From contig NC_135016.1 in NCBI RefSeq assembly GCF_051020955.1, forward strand, positions 13,100,001 through 13,164,000: DNA of 64,000 nt, given 5' to 3'. A program made the position numbers and the translations under genes. Below are positions 9,990 to 20,930 of this stretch, piece by piece. Under the pieces are notes generated by a model, which ran no database searches, had not been told where the DNA came from, and saw only the letters and a list, made by a program, of their open reading frames with translations. Each line of letters starts with the position of its first letter. Position 1 is the first letter of the stretch. The stretch is from Megalopta genalis (Eukaryota > Arthropoda > Insecta > Hymenoptera > Halictidae).

Positions 9990-10745
9990 ACTATGACTAA
10001 TAATAGTTAATATAGTAAGTGAAGAACTGTTGTAAGATTGTTTTTGCTTGTTCGAGTGTGCAGTGTGGGTTAGTGTGGAGTTATTTTATTAATTGGACTG
10101 TGCAGTACGTGAATGCGGAATTATTTTCATTACGTGGAGTGTATAGTGTGCGAGTGTGGAACTGTTTTTATTAATTGGAATGTGTAGTATGTGAGTATGA
10201 GATTGTTTTTAATTGTTAGAGTATGAAGAGCTAACGCCACACTAACGTGTGGAATTAGTTTATTAGTTGGAGTGTGTAGTGTGTTAGTGAGAAGTTATTT
10301 GATTAATTGGAGTGTGTAGCGTGTGTTACTGTGGAGTTATTTTATTAGTTGGAGTGTGTAGTTTATTAGTCTGGGGTTATTTTATTAGTTGTGGAGCGTG
10401 CAGTGTGTCAGTGTGGAGATATTTTATTAGTTGGAGTGTATAGTGTGTTAGTGTGAAATTACATGTTTTGATTAAATAGAATGTATAGTATGCGAGTATG
10501 AGATTGTTTTTACTTGTTGAAGTGTGTAGTGTATTAGTGTGGTCTTATTTGATTAGTTGGAGTGTGCAGTGTGTTACTGTGGAGTTATTTTATTAGTTGA
10601 AATGTTTATTGTGTTCATGTGAAATTACATGTTTTAATTAATTAGAATGTGTAGTATGTAAGTATGAGATTGTTTTTACTTGTTGCAGTATCTAGTGTAT
10701 GAGTATGTAGTTATTTTTATTAATTAAAGTGTGTAGTATGTGAGT
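9990..10745 (+). repeat. Degenerate GTGTGTAGTGTGTTAG minisatellite
   Basis: Irregular units of about 50-60 bp share TTATTTTATTAGTTGGAGTG and TGTAGTGTGTTAGTGTGGAG. The sequence at 9950-10210 is related to 18650-18935 over its whole length, including the lead-in TTCTAATCATTG, so this is a dispersed repeat as well as a tandem one. Confidence 0.8.
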
Positions 10746-11344
10746 GTAAAATTATATTTATTAGTTGGACTGTGAAGTGTGCGATTATACAATTATTTTT
10801 ATTACTTATAACGTGTATTTTGTGATTGCGAGATTATTTTTAATGATTGGAGCGTGCAATGCGTGTGTGTATAATTAATTTTATTACTGGATTTATTTTG
10901 ATTGGTTAGAGCATAGACAGTGTGTGAGTGTGAAATTGTTCTTAGTAGTCGAGTTTCTCATCGTTTCTATTGTTGCACAAATTAGAAATAAAATACGCTA
11001 TCAAAAATATTGGAAAATATGCAACTAAAATATTATGCTATTGCTGTAAAATTATATTTATTAGTTGGACTGTGAAGTGTGCGATTATACAATTATTTTT
11101 ATTACTCAGAGCGTGTACTTTGTGAATGCGAGATTATTTTTAATGATTGGACTGTGCAATGCGTGTGTGTATAATTAATTTTATTACTGGATTTATTTTG
11201 ATTGGTTAGAGCATAGACAGTGTGTGAGTGTGAAATTGTTCTTAGTAGTCGAGTTTCTCATCGTTTCTATTGTTACACAAATTAGAAATAAAATACGCCA
11301 TCAAAAATATTGGAAAATATGCAACTAAAATATTATGCGATTGC
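10745..11344 (+). repeat. 300 bp tandem duplication
   Basis: Bases 10745-11044 are repeated at 11045-11344 with only a few differences (for example ACTTATAACGTG against ACTCAGAGCGTG). The period is exactly 300 bp by position. The duplicated unit includes the end of the minisatellite above plus unique AT-rich DNA, so it is a later event. Confidence 0.92.
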
Positions 11345-12040
11345 TTCCTTTGTATTGATTAAATAAAAGTATCTGTTTTATTTTATAATACACATTCGAC
11401 TTCAACCTTCCGTTTTATTAATATTATACTTACTTCTCTGCTTTTGTTACATGGTAACACGTTTTACATCAGACACATACATATGCGTATAACGGGAGCA
11501 GTGGCGTGAATCCAGCGACCTGTGCAGCATGAATGGAAGGTCACGTGAATTAATGCGTCGAGTTAGAAAGATCCCGAATTCACGCGAATTTATCATTATC
11601 ATTAATTGAGGTAGAGCGGACCATTACAATTTAAATGCATCGCTTCTTCATACAGCAATTATTAATGATCCATCAGGTGAACGTGCTGTGCTGAGTGGAA
11701 AGTTCGTTCTGCTTCCTGTCACAAAATAATGGTTCTACTTTCGAACACTCGTAATTAACCTAATTTTGGTCGAATCTTTTTAGACCACTTATTCCATTGT
11801 ACTTGACAGGAAATATTTGTCGAACGTGTGTTTTTCATATCAGCGAACAAAACAACGAAGTCCAACAAAGAATTTCACCCGAAGAATTGGTATTTATTGT
11901 TTGTGAACGATGCGGTTATTTTTATTTGAATTCTGTTCGATCGTACAACAAACCAATCAACCTGAAACAGAATAACAGAGAAACGGAATAACTTTTTTTC
12001 CCAGATTGGATGAAGTAACTAGAATTTTGCGGAGATGTTA
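11345..12040. other. Unique AT-rich DNA
   Basis: A 64-codon frame at 11797-11991 (plus) has two Cys pairs but no recognised family. No other signal was seen. Confidence 0.3.
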
Positions 12041-12255
12041 CACGGACTAGTTTACTGTACAACAATGAAATTTCTTTCGAATTTTGCTATTACTTCGAAT
12101 GACAAGAATATATAAAAACCTCTCGTTTTTAACTTTTTTATGTGTCTCAGTCATGGTAAAGTAAATTAGTTCTTTTGACGCTAATAAAAGAATTCAAGTC
12201 GTTTAGTCCAGTTTGAATAAAGTTATTGCGCTTTGAATGGTGTTCGAATCTTTTT
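12040..12255. repeat. Dispersed palindromic repeat, partial copy
   Basis: Contains TTTGCTATTACTTCGAATGA, CTCGTTTTTAACTTTTTTAT and, in the opposite sense, TTCAAGTCGTTTAGTCCAGT with AAAGTTATTGCG. The same modules occur at 14835-15325, 18290-18510 and 52905-53165, in both orientations. Confidence 0.6.
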
Positions 12256-12643
12256 GCCAGGGCTCGTATTTCCTATAGTAAATTTGAACATCCTGATTTA
12301 GGTTTCAATAATTAAATCTTTTACTATATCCACTATATACTTATTATGTACACAACACTTTTTCTTACTTTTCTTCTTACTTCGTATTATGTTCATACAG
12401 AAATGAAAAGAAAAAGATTCTATAACAACACTTTTCAATTTCAAATTGAACTTATTATAAAAGTTATTTTGTATGAAGATTATTTAGAAAATGTCTTTTC
12501 CTTTCTATTTCTTCTTCTGTATCAAATGGTTTTGTTGACATACATAAATAAATGACATTGATTGTAAACACGTACCAGAAATGGCTCACAAAAGTATTCG
12601 AACGAAACAATTAACAATTATTTAAATTGAACAACTGAAGGTT

Positions 12644-13319
12644 TCAATAGGAAGTTGATCCACCTTTTGCTTTTATAACAGCCGTAAGTCTGTTTTCCAT
12701 TGAGTGGACCAGCTTAGAAGTAACATTTGCATCTATTGCTTGCCATATTTCAATAATATTTCGTTTTAACACTTCTTTCGAAGTAATAACCGTATTTCTT
12801 AATCATCTTTCTACTTCATCTCATAAATGTTCAATGGGGTTTAAATCAGGACTTTGCGGTGGGTGTGGCACCACGTGTGGAACGTTATATAATACCCATT
12901 CTTTGACTATTTTAGCAGTATGCTTCGGATCATCGTCAGACTGAAACCAATAATCGCTAGGTAAATTCAATTTTGATACACTGCTTTTTAAATTTTCCTG
13001 CAAAATTTTTAAGTATTTCGTTTCGTCCATTATCCCATCGATGAACACAAGGTTTCCCACTCCACTAGATGCCACGTCGCCCCAAACTAGTACAGATCCA
13101 TCATTATGTTTTACAGTCGGTCGTAGATTTCGCGGTTCTAATTCTGTGTTCCTTTTCCTCCAAACACTTTTACGTCCATCGCTACCAAAAACGTTAAATT
13201 TACTCTCATCAGAGAATAATACTTTGTCCGAGAATGAATTATTTTCATAAATAAATTTTTCGCCGAATTTGAAACGTACAATTTTATTTTTCTTGCTAAT
13301 AAATGGCTTTCTTCTTGGA
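12644..13319 (-). pseudogene. Tc1-like transposase remnant, left arm
   Basis: Read on the minus strand from RRKPFISKKNKI through LFSDESKFNVFG (first catalytic Asp) and DYWFQSDDDPKHTAKIV (second) to SPDLNPIEHL (catalytic Glu). There are 34 residues between the second Asp and the Glu, so this is a DD34E enzyme of the Tc1 group. The C-terminal part ends KAKGGSTSY. A nonsense codon replaces the Trp expected after PIEHL, and a second one follows DEVER. The N-terminal DNA-binding domain is absent. The family is secure, and the gene is dead. Confidence 0.9.
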
Positions 13320-13323
13320 TCAC

Positions 13324-13804
13324 ACAGAATTAGAACCGCGAAATCTACGGCCGACTATAAAACATAATGGTGGATCTGTATTAGTTTGGGGCTGCATGGC
13401 ATCTAGTGTAATGTGCAACCTTCTGTTCATCGATGGGATAATGGACAAAACGAAATACTTAAACATTTTGCAGGAAAATTTAAAATACAGTGTATCAAAA
13501 TTGAATTTACCTAGCGATTATTGGTTTCAGTTTGACAATGATCCGAAGCATATATATATATGATGTTCCACACGTGGTGACACATTCACCGCAAAGTCCC
13601 GATTTAAACCCCATTGAACATTTATGAGATGAAGTAGAAAGATGTTTAAGAAATACAGTTATTACTTCGAAAGAAGTGTTTAAACGAAATATTATTGAAA
13701 CATGGCAATCAATAGATGCAAATGTTACTTCTAAGTTGGTTCACTCAATGGAAAACAGACTTAGGGCTGTTATAAAAGCAAAAGGTGGATCAACTTCCTA
13801 TTAA
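13324..13804 (+). pseudogene. Tc1-like transposase remnant, right arm
   Basis: Starts at TELEPRNLRPTIKHN and runs through SVLVWGCMASS, FIDGIMDKTKYL and DYWFQFDNDPKH. A deletion in an ATATAT run near 13555-13562 then removes the codons between DPKH and VPHVV. The tail SPDLNPIEHL is followed by the same nonsense codon as in the left arm and ends at KAKGGSTSY. It lacks the region with the first catalytic Asp, which in this composite is present only on the other arm. Confidence 0.88.
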
Positions 13805-14169
13805 AACCTTTAATCGTTCAATTTAAATAAATATTAATTGTTTCGTTCGAATACTTTTGTGAGCCATTTCTGGTACGCGTTTACAATCAATATACTGTAA
13901 AAACGCTATATATTGTTGAATTATTTTCTAATTTTGCTTACGCAGTCTTAAGACCCATCCCTTGTTATATGTGTCATATTATATCAAATACTTCAGTTCA
14001 ACACATATATTTTATTAATTGAATATTAGAAACGTAAGCGTTCGAATACTTTCGTGTATGAGTGTAGATACATTACAAATGATTTTCATACTGCGGGAAT
14101 TTTTGAATATTCTTCTTCATTTAAGGTGACAAAGCGAATTGCTGTTTATTCAACAGTTATCAAAACGAA

Positions 14170-14830
14170 GAAAAAACGGAGGCAAGACCCGAAAGAGACG
14201 CTTGTTGCTGCAAGTACGTAGCTACAAGTTCGTGAGGGACGCGTACCGACCGGCTGTTCGAGGGGCAGGTCGTGGAATTAAACTGGTGGGTCGCGGAAGG
14301 AGGCGCATGAAATTCAATAATCGGCATAGGTAGCTGGCAGCCAGCACGAGCCGAAAATTTCGTTATCGTCTAAACAACCAGCGACTACCGGAGCCGCTTG
14401 AAATGTCGGACACGTAGCGCGAGCACTCGTGTCGCCGTCGCTGTTCCGGCGCGGCGGGATCGGAGGCGCTATTATCAGCCGGCAGCACGTGCCAGGGCCG
14501 CGTGCGGGAGCAGATGGTACGGCCCTGCTACACCTTGCGAACCCTACACACACCTACGTATAATACCTTCGACGTTAATAGCGGCCGGCGAACACCAGGG
14601 CCCAGGGCCTTTACGAAATGCAACGCAGCTGTCGTTACGCGCCGATTGAGCGTAACGCGACTATCGACGAGCCGAATAAAGTTATTCTCGAGGATGGGGA
14701 TCGGGAACCTTCCGTTGCCAGACCATTATCTATCCACTCGGAATTGAGAGCTCGTGCTCGGTCGAACCGAGAGCCGAAGGTCGAACCGATTTCTGGCAGA
14801 TTTTATCCTTCGGGCACTGAGAGCAATTAT
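14170..14830. other. GC/CpG-rich island, no assignable gene
   Basis: GC-rich with short overlapping frames on both strands (64-83 codons). No motif was recognised. Confidence 0.35.
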
Positions 14831-14834
14831 TTCA

Positions 14835-15325
14835 TATAGTCGGGGACAAAGAATCGTTGGACACCATTTAAAACGGTATAATTTTTTCGGAACTGGACTA
14901 AACGACTTGATTTTGTTTTTAGTTGACAGAAGGACTCTAATACTTTTATTTAAGACTATAATACTTTTTTAAAAATTTTGCTATTACTTGTTAGTACAAA
15001 CGAAGTCGGGACAAAATTGCGATTTTCGCGATCTATAATTATTTTTAATTCTTAACAACGTGATTCAGATGAAATTTTCGGCATGCATATGATTTATCAA
15101 CATCTACAAAATGCATTCTTTAAACTTTTTTTTCGTTATAGGTTAAGATAAAAAAGTTAAAGAACGAGAATTTTTTCGTTTTCTTTTTCGTCGTTCCAAG
15201 TAATCGCAAAATGAAAAATGCATTTTTGTCATTGTCTAATAAAATAGACCTTCTATCGTCTAAAAAAAATTCAAGTCGCTTGGTGCAATTTTAAAAAAGT
15301 TATTCCGTTTTATGGGGTACTCACA
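14835..15325. repeat. Dispersed palindromic repeat, fuller copy
   Basis: The left half reads GAACTGGACTAAACGACTTG ... TTTTGCTATTACTTG and the right half reads the inverse: CCAAGTAATCGCAAAATG ... AATTCAAGTCGCTTGG ... AAAAAAGTTATTCCG. The halves together make an imperfect palindrome of about 490 bp with no coding sequence. Related partial copies are at 12040, 18290 and 52905. Confidence 0.65.
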
Positions 15326-15594
15326 TATATTTGTATATAGTTGTTTTCGTACTTTATTTATTTACTATACTATTTATTTATTTAAAAATATCTGTTAGGC
15401 ACGATCATGTTCGGTAGAATTTTTTCTTTTTTTTTAAGAATAATAACAATATATATAAAACAAAGAAATAGATTTTAAAATAAATCATCTTCACACAAAA
15501 TAACTTTTATAATAGATTTAATTTGAAATTGAAAAATGTTACTTTAAATTTTGAAGTATCTACGAATATTTAAAAATTGAAGGTTCTTAGTATA

Positions 15595-15697
15595 CAGGGT
15601 GGTCCACCAAGATCTGGCACACCTAAATTACTCAAAAACCGATTCTTCAAAAGGGTTTTCGAATAATTTAGGTGGCAAATATTGATGAATCACCCTG
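15595..15697. mobile_element. Very short CAGGGTG-ended element
   Basis: CAGGGTGGTCC at the left and CACCCTG at the right are flanked by TA (15593-15594, 15698-15699). Inside, CACCTAAATTA and TAATTTAGGTGG form an inner inverted pair. At 103 bp it is probably a deletion derivative. Confidence 0.5.
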
Positions 15698-15854
15698 TAT
15701 AACGATGCAATTCTTTTCGAAAGTTTAATCACAGTTTAAACAGTATCGACATCACTGATCACAAGAAACAGGCTGTTTTTATAAGATCTTCAAAAGACCA
15801 TGTTGAATTTTATAATTTTGCAATATTAATTACATCATAAAATAAAGTCATTTC

Positions 15855-16035
15855 TGGTGTAAAATCTTACAGTTCCTCAGGAAAAAATTCTGGAAAATCA
15901 TTTTTATTTGCACTCATATAACTGTATAATCAATACATATTTTTAAACAAAAACAATGTAAGATGCTCTCTAAATAGAGCCACCTTAAATATTGAAATAT
16001 TTTTTAAACAAATCGAAATTTAAAAAAACGAATTG
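15855..16035 (+). repeat. Left arm of inverted repeat flanking the 105 bp array
   Basis: GTAAAATCTTACAGTT, AACAATGTAAGATGCTC and CTTAAATATTGAAAT match the inverse of 17840-17975 in the same order, with moderate divergence. Confidence 0.7.
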
Positions 16036-16300
16036 AACCAATTAGCTGCTGTATCCTCTTTTGAAAGTGTGCAATTATGAGATCGCGGATTTTATGCATT
16101 TAAGGCAAAATTGAACAGGTTGCATACAAAATTGGAAGAAGATTAAAAGAATTTAAAAACATTATTGTATTATTTTCGATTTATTGAAATTTCTAAAATG
16201 GCAAAGACATTTTCATCTAATTTATATTTCTCACAATTAACATAGACAATTTTCATTTTGTATCAAGATCCGCAGTATAGTAATACTGTATATACTGTAC

Positions 16301-17355
16301 ATGTTTGATTTTCTACATAATTTTGTTTAAATACAACACCTTCGTGAAATATATAATTTAATAAATAATATCAAAGTATACATCCTTCTCAACCAGTTAG
16401 TTGTTATGGACGATTTTCTACATAATTTTGTTTAAATACAACACTTTCGTGAAATATATAATTTAATAAATAATATCAAAGTATACATCCTTCTCAACCA
16501 GTTAGTTGTTATGGACGATTTTCTACATAATTTTGTTCAAATACAACACTTTCATGAAATATATAATTTAATAAATAATATCAAAGTATACATCCTTCTC
16601 AACCAGTTAGTTGTTATGGACGATTTTCTACATAATTTTGTTCAAATACAACACTTTCATGAAATATATAATTTAATAAATAATATCAAAGTATACATCC
16701 TTCTTAACCAGTTAGTTGTTATGGACGATTTTCTACATAATTTTGTTTAAATACAACACTTTCGTGAAATATATAATTTAATAAATAATATCAAAGTATA
16801 CATCCTTCTCAACCAGTTAGTTGTTATGGACGATTTTCTACATAATTTTGTTTAAATACAACACTTTCGTGAAATATATAATTTAATAAATAATATCAAA
16901 GTATACATCCTTCTCAACCAGTTAGTTGTTATGGACGATTTTCTACATAATTTTGTTCAAATACAACACTTTCATGAAATATATAATTTAATAAATAATA
17001 TCAAAGTATACATCCTTCTCAACCAGTTAGTTGTTATGGACGATTTTCTACATAATTTTGTTTAAATACAACACTTTCGTGAAATATATAATTTAATAAA
17101 TAATATCAAAGTATACATCCTTCTCAACCAGTTAGTTGTTATGGACGATTTTCTACATAATTTTGTTCAAATACAACACTTTCATGAAATATATAATTTA
17201 ATAAATAATATCAAAGTATACATCCTTCTCAACCAGTTAGTTGTTATGGACGATTTTCTACATAATTTTGTTCAAATACAACACTTTCATGAAATATATA
17301 ATTTAATAAATAATATCAAAGTATACATCCTTCTTAACCAGTTAGTTGTTATGGA
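16301..17355 (+). repeat. 105 bp tandem array, 10 units
   Basis: The unit starts (ATG)GACGATTTTCTACATAAT at 16406, 16511, 16616 and so on to 17246, with an exact 105 bp step. The first unit (16301) is slightly diverged. Units fall into type A (GTTTAAATA, TTTCGTG) and type B (GTTCAAATA, TTTCATG); two B units end with TTCTTAACC. The order is A A B B' A A B A B B'. Block A-B-B' at 16406-16720 recurs at 17036-17350, so multi-unit duplication has occurred. Since 105 is a multiple of three, type B units give an open 35-codon repeat (MDDFLHNFVQIQHF...). Type A units have a stop, so a protein is unlikely. Confidence 0.95.
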
Positions 17356-17730
17356 CGAGTATACTCGTCACGAAGAAATGGCAACATTTTCTGTTATGAC
17401 GAGCGTACTCAAAAACGGCGAACTGGTTAAGGACGCAAATAATCGTAGCCTGTGCCTTATCTACGATTCAACGACACCGGTCCCGGGTTTCGCTAGCCGG
17501 GGACTCTTGTTTGGGGAACGATATGGGTTTCGCCGGGAACCGAGGACTGTGGGAAAGTCGAAAAATGTTGCCCCTATGCGGTCACGTTCGTCCACCGGGT
17601 TTCGTGAGAGAAATAGCTTTTTGGTCGGCGCGGCGAGCGGAGCGCACACATGCGGAAAAAGCGTTTCACAGTGCTAGTATAAAAGGGCCTTTGTTAACTC
17701 ATTATTCACCGGATCTATCTATTGGGTCGA
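17356..17730 (+). other. GC-richer segment ending in a strong TATA-like core promoter
   Basis: Composition rises sharply at the end of the 105 bp array. A frame runs from the repeats through this segment to 17677 but shows no domain. The segment ends with the TATA-like site at 17678. It could be a promoter-proximal region of an unidentified transcript. Confidence 0.35.
17678..17686 (+). promoter_or_regulatory. TATA-box-like core promoter candidate
   Basis: CTAGTATAAAAGGGCC is a textbook TATAAAAGG in a GC-rich context. The A of TTCACC at 17708 lies 30 bases downstream, the distance expected for a start site, though the flanking bases only loosely fit an initiator. Confidence 0.35.
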
Positions 17731-17839
17731 CCAAAAAATAACGTCGAAGTTAAGGTTTGACGTTTAGTATACAGCCTTTGTACTGACACGTTACGTATAC
17801 AGGTGATATGCAGAAATCTGTGTGAAATCGCAAAATAAT

Positions 17840-17975
17840 ATTTTTTCTAAATTGCGATTAATGCAGAAAAAATTTCAATACTTAAGATAGTCCTATTTAG
17901 GGAGCATCTTACATTATTTTTGCTTAAAGAGTTCCCAGGATTTTTTTCTCAGAAACTGTAAGATTTTACGCTAGG
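17840..17975 (-). repeat. Right arm of inverted repeat flanking the 105 bp array
   Basis: The inverse partner of 15855-16035: GAGCATCTTACATT and AACTGTAAGATTTTAC are the clearest shared blocks. Confidence 0.7.
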
Positions 17976-18289
17976 AAAATGTCTTCATGTTTTATGTGAT
18001 TCAATTAAAAATATATTTCTGAATTAGGCTTGATACAAAGGCATTACCGAGGAAACTTTTTATTTGGATGTACAGTTGTGTGCATAATTATAGACTGAAA
18101 GTATTTTTTACATTGTTACATACATCTAAACAAAAGCTTAACGGAATTTTATATATGTATATTTCTATTTTCTGTTATTTCTAATATAGAAATATAGAAG
18201 TATGATACTTCGTTAAGTATTTGATGATGACTCAGCTGATGACTCAGCTAAAAGAGACCACTTATAGTGCTGAATTTTCAAAACTGTAT

Positions 18290-18510
18290 AATTCAAATTT
18301 TTAGCATGCATATAAATTACCGATTTTAAAAATTTTTGTTATAGGCTCAGATAAAAAAAGTTAAAAAACGAGTCTTTTATTTTTTCTGTCATTTCAAGTA
18401 ATAGCAAAATTAGTATAGTAAACTAGTCCCTCGATCATAAAAAAAAAATCGCTTAGTCCAGTTCTAAGAAAGTTATTGCGTTTTAAAAGGTATACGCTCA
18501 ATTTTGCGAG
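18290..18510 (-). repeat. Dispersed palindromic repeat, partial copy
   Basis: TAGCATGCATATAAATTACC, GTTATAGGCTCAGATAAAAA, ATTTCAAGTAATAGCAAAAT and AAAGTTATTGCGTTTTAAAA match the right half of the copy at 14835-15325 in order. Confidence 0.6.
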
Positions 18511-18639
18511 TAACTGTAAATGTATAAATAACCCATGAATTGTTATTTAAGGTTTATGATATTAAATACATAGTGAATAAATCTCATATGAGATTTAAAA
18601 ACTAATAATAAAAAAAAGTGTAAACTTAAGCACACGATA

Positions 18640-18935
18640 AACATTATCTGTTTTTCTCTTCTAAGGAATTATTCCAATTGAGAAATTTCTAATCATTGTA
18701 ACTATGAAGAAAATGGTGCGGCAAAGGCTTAATGTAGTAAGTGAGGAAATATTGTGGTATTGTATTTACTTAATGGAGCGTGCAGTGTGTTAGTGTGGAG
18801 TTATTTTATTAGTTGGACTGTGTAGTACGTGAGTGCGGAATTATTTTCATTACGTAGAGTGTGTGGTGTGTGAATGTGGAACTATTTTGATTAATTAGAA
18901 CGTGTAGTACATGAGTATGAGATTGTTTATATATA
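18640..18935 (+). repeat. Second copy of the GTGTGTAGTG minisatellite family
   Basis: Matches 9950-10210, including the lead-in TTCTAATCATTG. It is interrupted by AT-rich tandem repeats and resumes briefly at about 19219-19250 (GTGTGTTAGTGCGGAATTAT). Confidence 0.75.
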
Positions 18936-18964
18936 TATATTATAAATAAATTTATAATACGTAT

Positions 18965-19166
18965 ATATTATTATGTTATTATTATATTATATTATATTTA
19001 TAAATATTTATACATATTATTATGTTATTATTATATTATATTATATTTATAAATGTTTTTACATATTATTATGTTATTATTATATTATATTATATTTATA
19101 AATATTTATACATATTATTATGTTATTATTATATTATATTATATTTATAAATATTTATGCATATTT

Positions 19167-19224
<58 letters not shown>
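18965..19224 (+). repeat. 49 bp AT-rich tandem repeat x 4, then (AT)n
   Basis: TATGTTATTATTATATTATA starts at 18972, 19021, 19070 and 19119, a constant 49 bp step. A perfect AT microsatellite follows at about 19170-19218. Confidence 0.9.
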
Positions 19225-19226
<2 letters not shown>

Positions 19227-19526
19227 TAGTGCGGAATTATTTTATTAGATAGGGTTAACAGTGCAGACTGGGGATGAGGTGCCTCTGTACTCGGAAGTCT
19301 TTCGTCGCATCTTGCTCCATTCTTGAAGCCATTATTACCGGCTCGATTCCGTATATCTGTATACGGGATCGGCTGGTGCGAAGGCATTAATCTAGCTCTG
19401 CTGTCTGCGTCTCTCTTTTGCTAACACTATTACAATATACGTGAGGCACACGCGGCGGTACTGTTATTGTAACACGTCTTTTCGGTACGAAGGTTGAACC
19501 AAGATTCTTTGAATATACTTATTATT

Positions 19527-19980
19527 AGACTGCGGATCTTTATGCAAAACAAAAATTTGCCAAGGCCATTGCGTAAAACAGAAATTAAATTCAAAATAAA
19601 CTATACCTTTTAATAATTTTGAGAAGTCGAAAATAGCGTAACTCTATAGTATTAAATTGTTCTTATTTATTATTAGCAAATCATTTTTCCCATAAATGCG
19701 TAAAATCCACGGTCTACTTTTTTAATATAATAAGTAATTTTATGCATTTATGGCAAAAATGATTAGCTAAAACATAAAATTATATATAAGATAAAAATAT
19801 AAAGTTATATATAATAAGTAGACCGCGGATTTTACGCATTTATGGCAAAACTGATTAGCTAAAATATAAAATTATATATAATATAAAAATATAAAATTAT
19901 ACATAATAAGAAGACTTCGAATTTTACGTGTTTATGGCAAAAATGACTAGCTAAAATATAAAAATTCAGATATATCTGTA
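19527..19980. repeat. CTGCGGAT-ended MITE followed by 92 bp tandem repeat x 3
   Basis: 19527-19717 begins AGACTGCGGATCTTTATGCA and ends with GCGTAAAATCCACGGTCTAC. From 19717 a unit with GCATTTATGGCAAAA and GATTAGCTAAAA is repeated three times (TTTATGGC at 19748, 19839, 19931). The piece continuing to about 20040 is the inverse of 33100-33165, so this is a dispersed family. Confidence 0.65.
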
Positions 19981-20250
19981 AAATCAATTAGGTATTTCAA
20001 CCAGCGGTTCATTTAATACAGAAATAAACTACTATTTCGATGGAAGCATATGTAACGAGTTTAACAGTCGGCAAGTGAACGGTCGGATGATGAATCGGAA
20101 GGCGGTGCCGAGTCACATTTCACTCAAGCTAAATTATTGAACATCAGACATTACGAAATAAAATGTAAAAGATTTCGTTGTCAAAAATAACCCGGCACCG
20201 CTGGCGAACTGTTAAAGAAATACTATTTGCAAAATTTGTATTCTATTATG

Positions 20251-20509
20251 TGAGCCGTTTATTTTGAAAGTGGCATAAGTCACTTTACCGTAATGAAAAG
20301 TGGTGATTTTTTAATGTTTACACGAAATTATTTATTCTGAGAAAAATATATCAGTATCCTGAGATAACAAATACAAGTAAATCTTCTCGAAAGTTAGCAT
20401 CCATATTTTTAAACGTGTTAAAACGCAAACCCTTAAATATATCGACTTAAAAACAAACTGTGACTTAAAAACAAAAGTGACTTATGCCACTTTCAAAATA
20501 AACGGCTCA
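20251..20509. mobile_element. TGAGCC-ended MITE, copy B (opposite orientation)
   Basis: The ends TGAGCCGTTTATTTTGAAAG and inverse are intact. The interior is the reverse complement of copy A (5206-5443), sharing GTGGTGATTTTTTAATG and AAGTAAATCTTCTCGAAAG. It has a small duplication near the right end (two TGACTTAAAAACAAA). Confidence 0.88.
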
Positions 20510-20560
20510 TGTATCACTAACGAAATAATTCAACGAAATAAAAACTGACCAAGCTAACCA

Positions 20561-20930
20561 TAAGATACACAAATTAGTTCAAAATGTCTTTCCTCTCATA
20601 ACAATTGTGATAAGTTGAATATAATGTGACGATGTTCTTAAATTCTTTTAATATCGTTAGAGTTTCTTATTTGACCAATTCAATATTGTCGCGAACGCAT
20701 AAAATTCGCAGTTCACTGATAAGTTTACGGCGACCATTCGAAATAAGATACACAAATTAGTTCAAAATGTCTTTCCTCTCATAACAATTGTGATAAGTTG
20801 AATATAATGTGACGATGTTCTTAAATTCTTTTAATATCGTTAGAGTTTTTTATTTGACCAATTCAATATTGTCGCGAACGCATAAAATTCGCAGTTCACT
20901 AATAAGTTTACGGCGACCATTCGAAATAAG
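20561..20930 (+). repeat. 184 bp tandem duplication
   Basis: TAAGATACACAAATTAGTTC starts at 20561 and 20745. The two units are almost identical through GGCGACCATTCGAAATAAG. Near-identity indicates a recent event. Confidence 0.95.

Larger units (their letters stand above)
12558..14064. mobile_element. Inverted Tc1-like composite, copy 1
   Basis: Two Tc1-like 3' halves are joined head to head around position 13321. The left arm (12558-13320) reads on the minus strand and the right arm (13321-14064) on the plus strand, giving an imperfect palindrome of about 1.5 kb. Both arms carry the same post-stop sequence, including GTTCGAATACTTTTGTGAGC and GGTACG.GTTTACAATCAAT. Only the right arm continues to an outer terminus ending GTGTATGAGTG, followed by TA. 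The left arm stops about 160 bp short. The breakpoint at 13320/13321 is identical to one in the composite at 31431-32594. Confidence 0.85.

Noticed and set aside
17141..17677. 178-codon plus-strand frame over the satellite end
   Set aside because: It consists of two satellite units fused to a GC-rich segment with no domain. Other units of the same array carry stops.
18068..18230. ACAGTTGTGTGCATAATTAT resembling a Tc1-type terminus
   Set aside because: No matching inverted end at a reasonable distance, and no transposase sequence.
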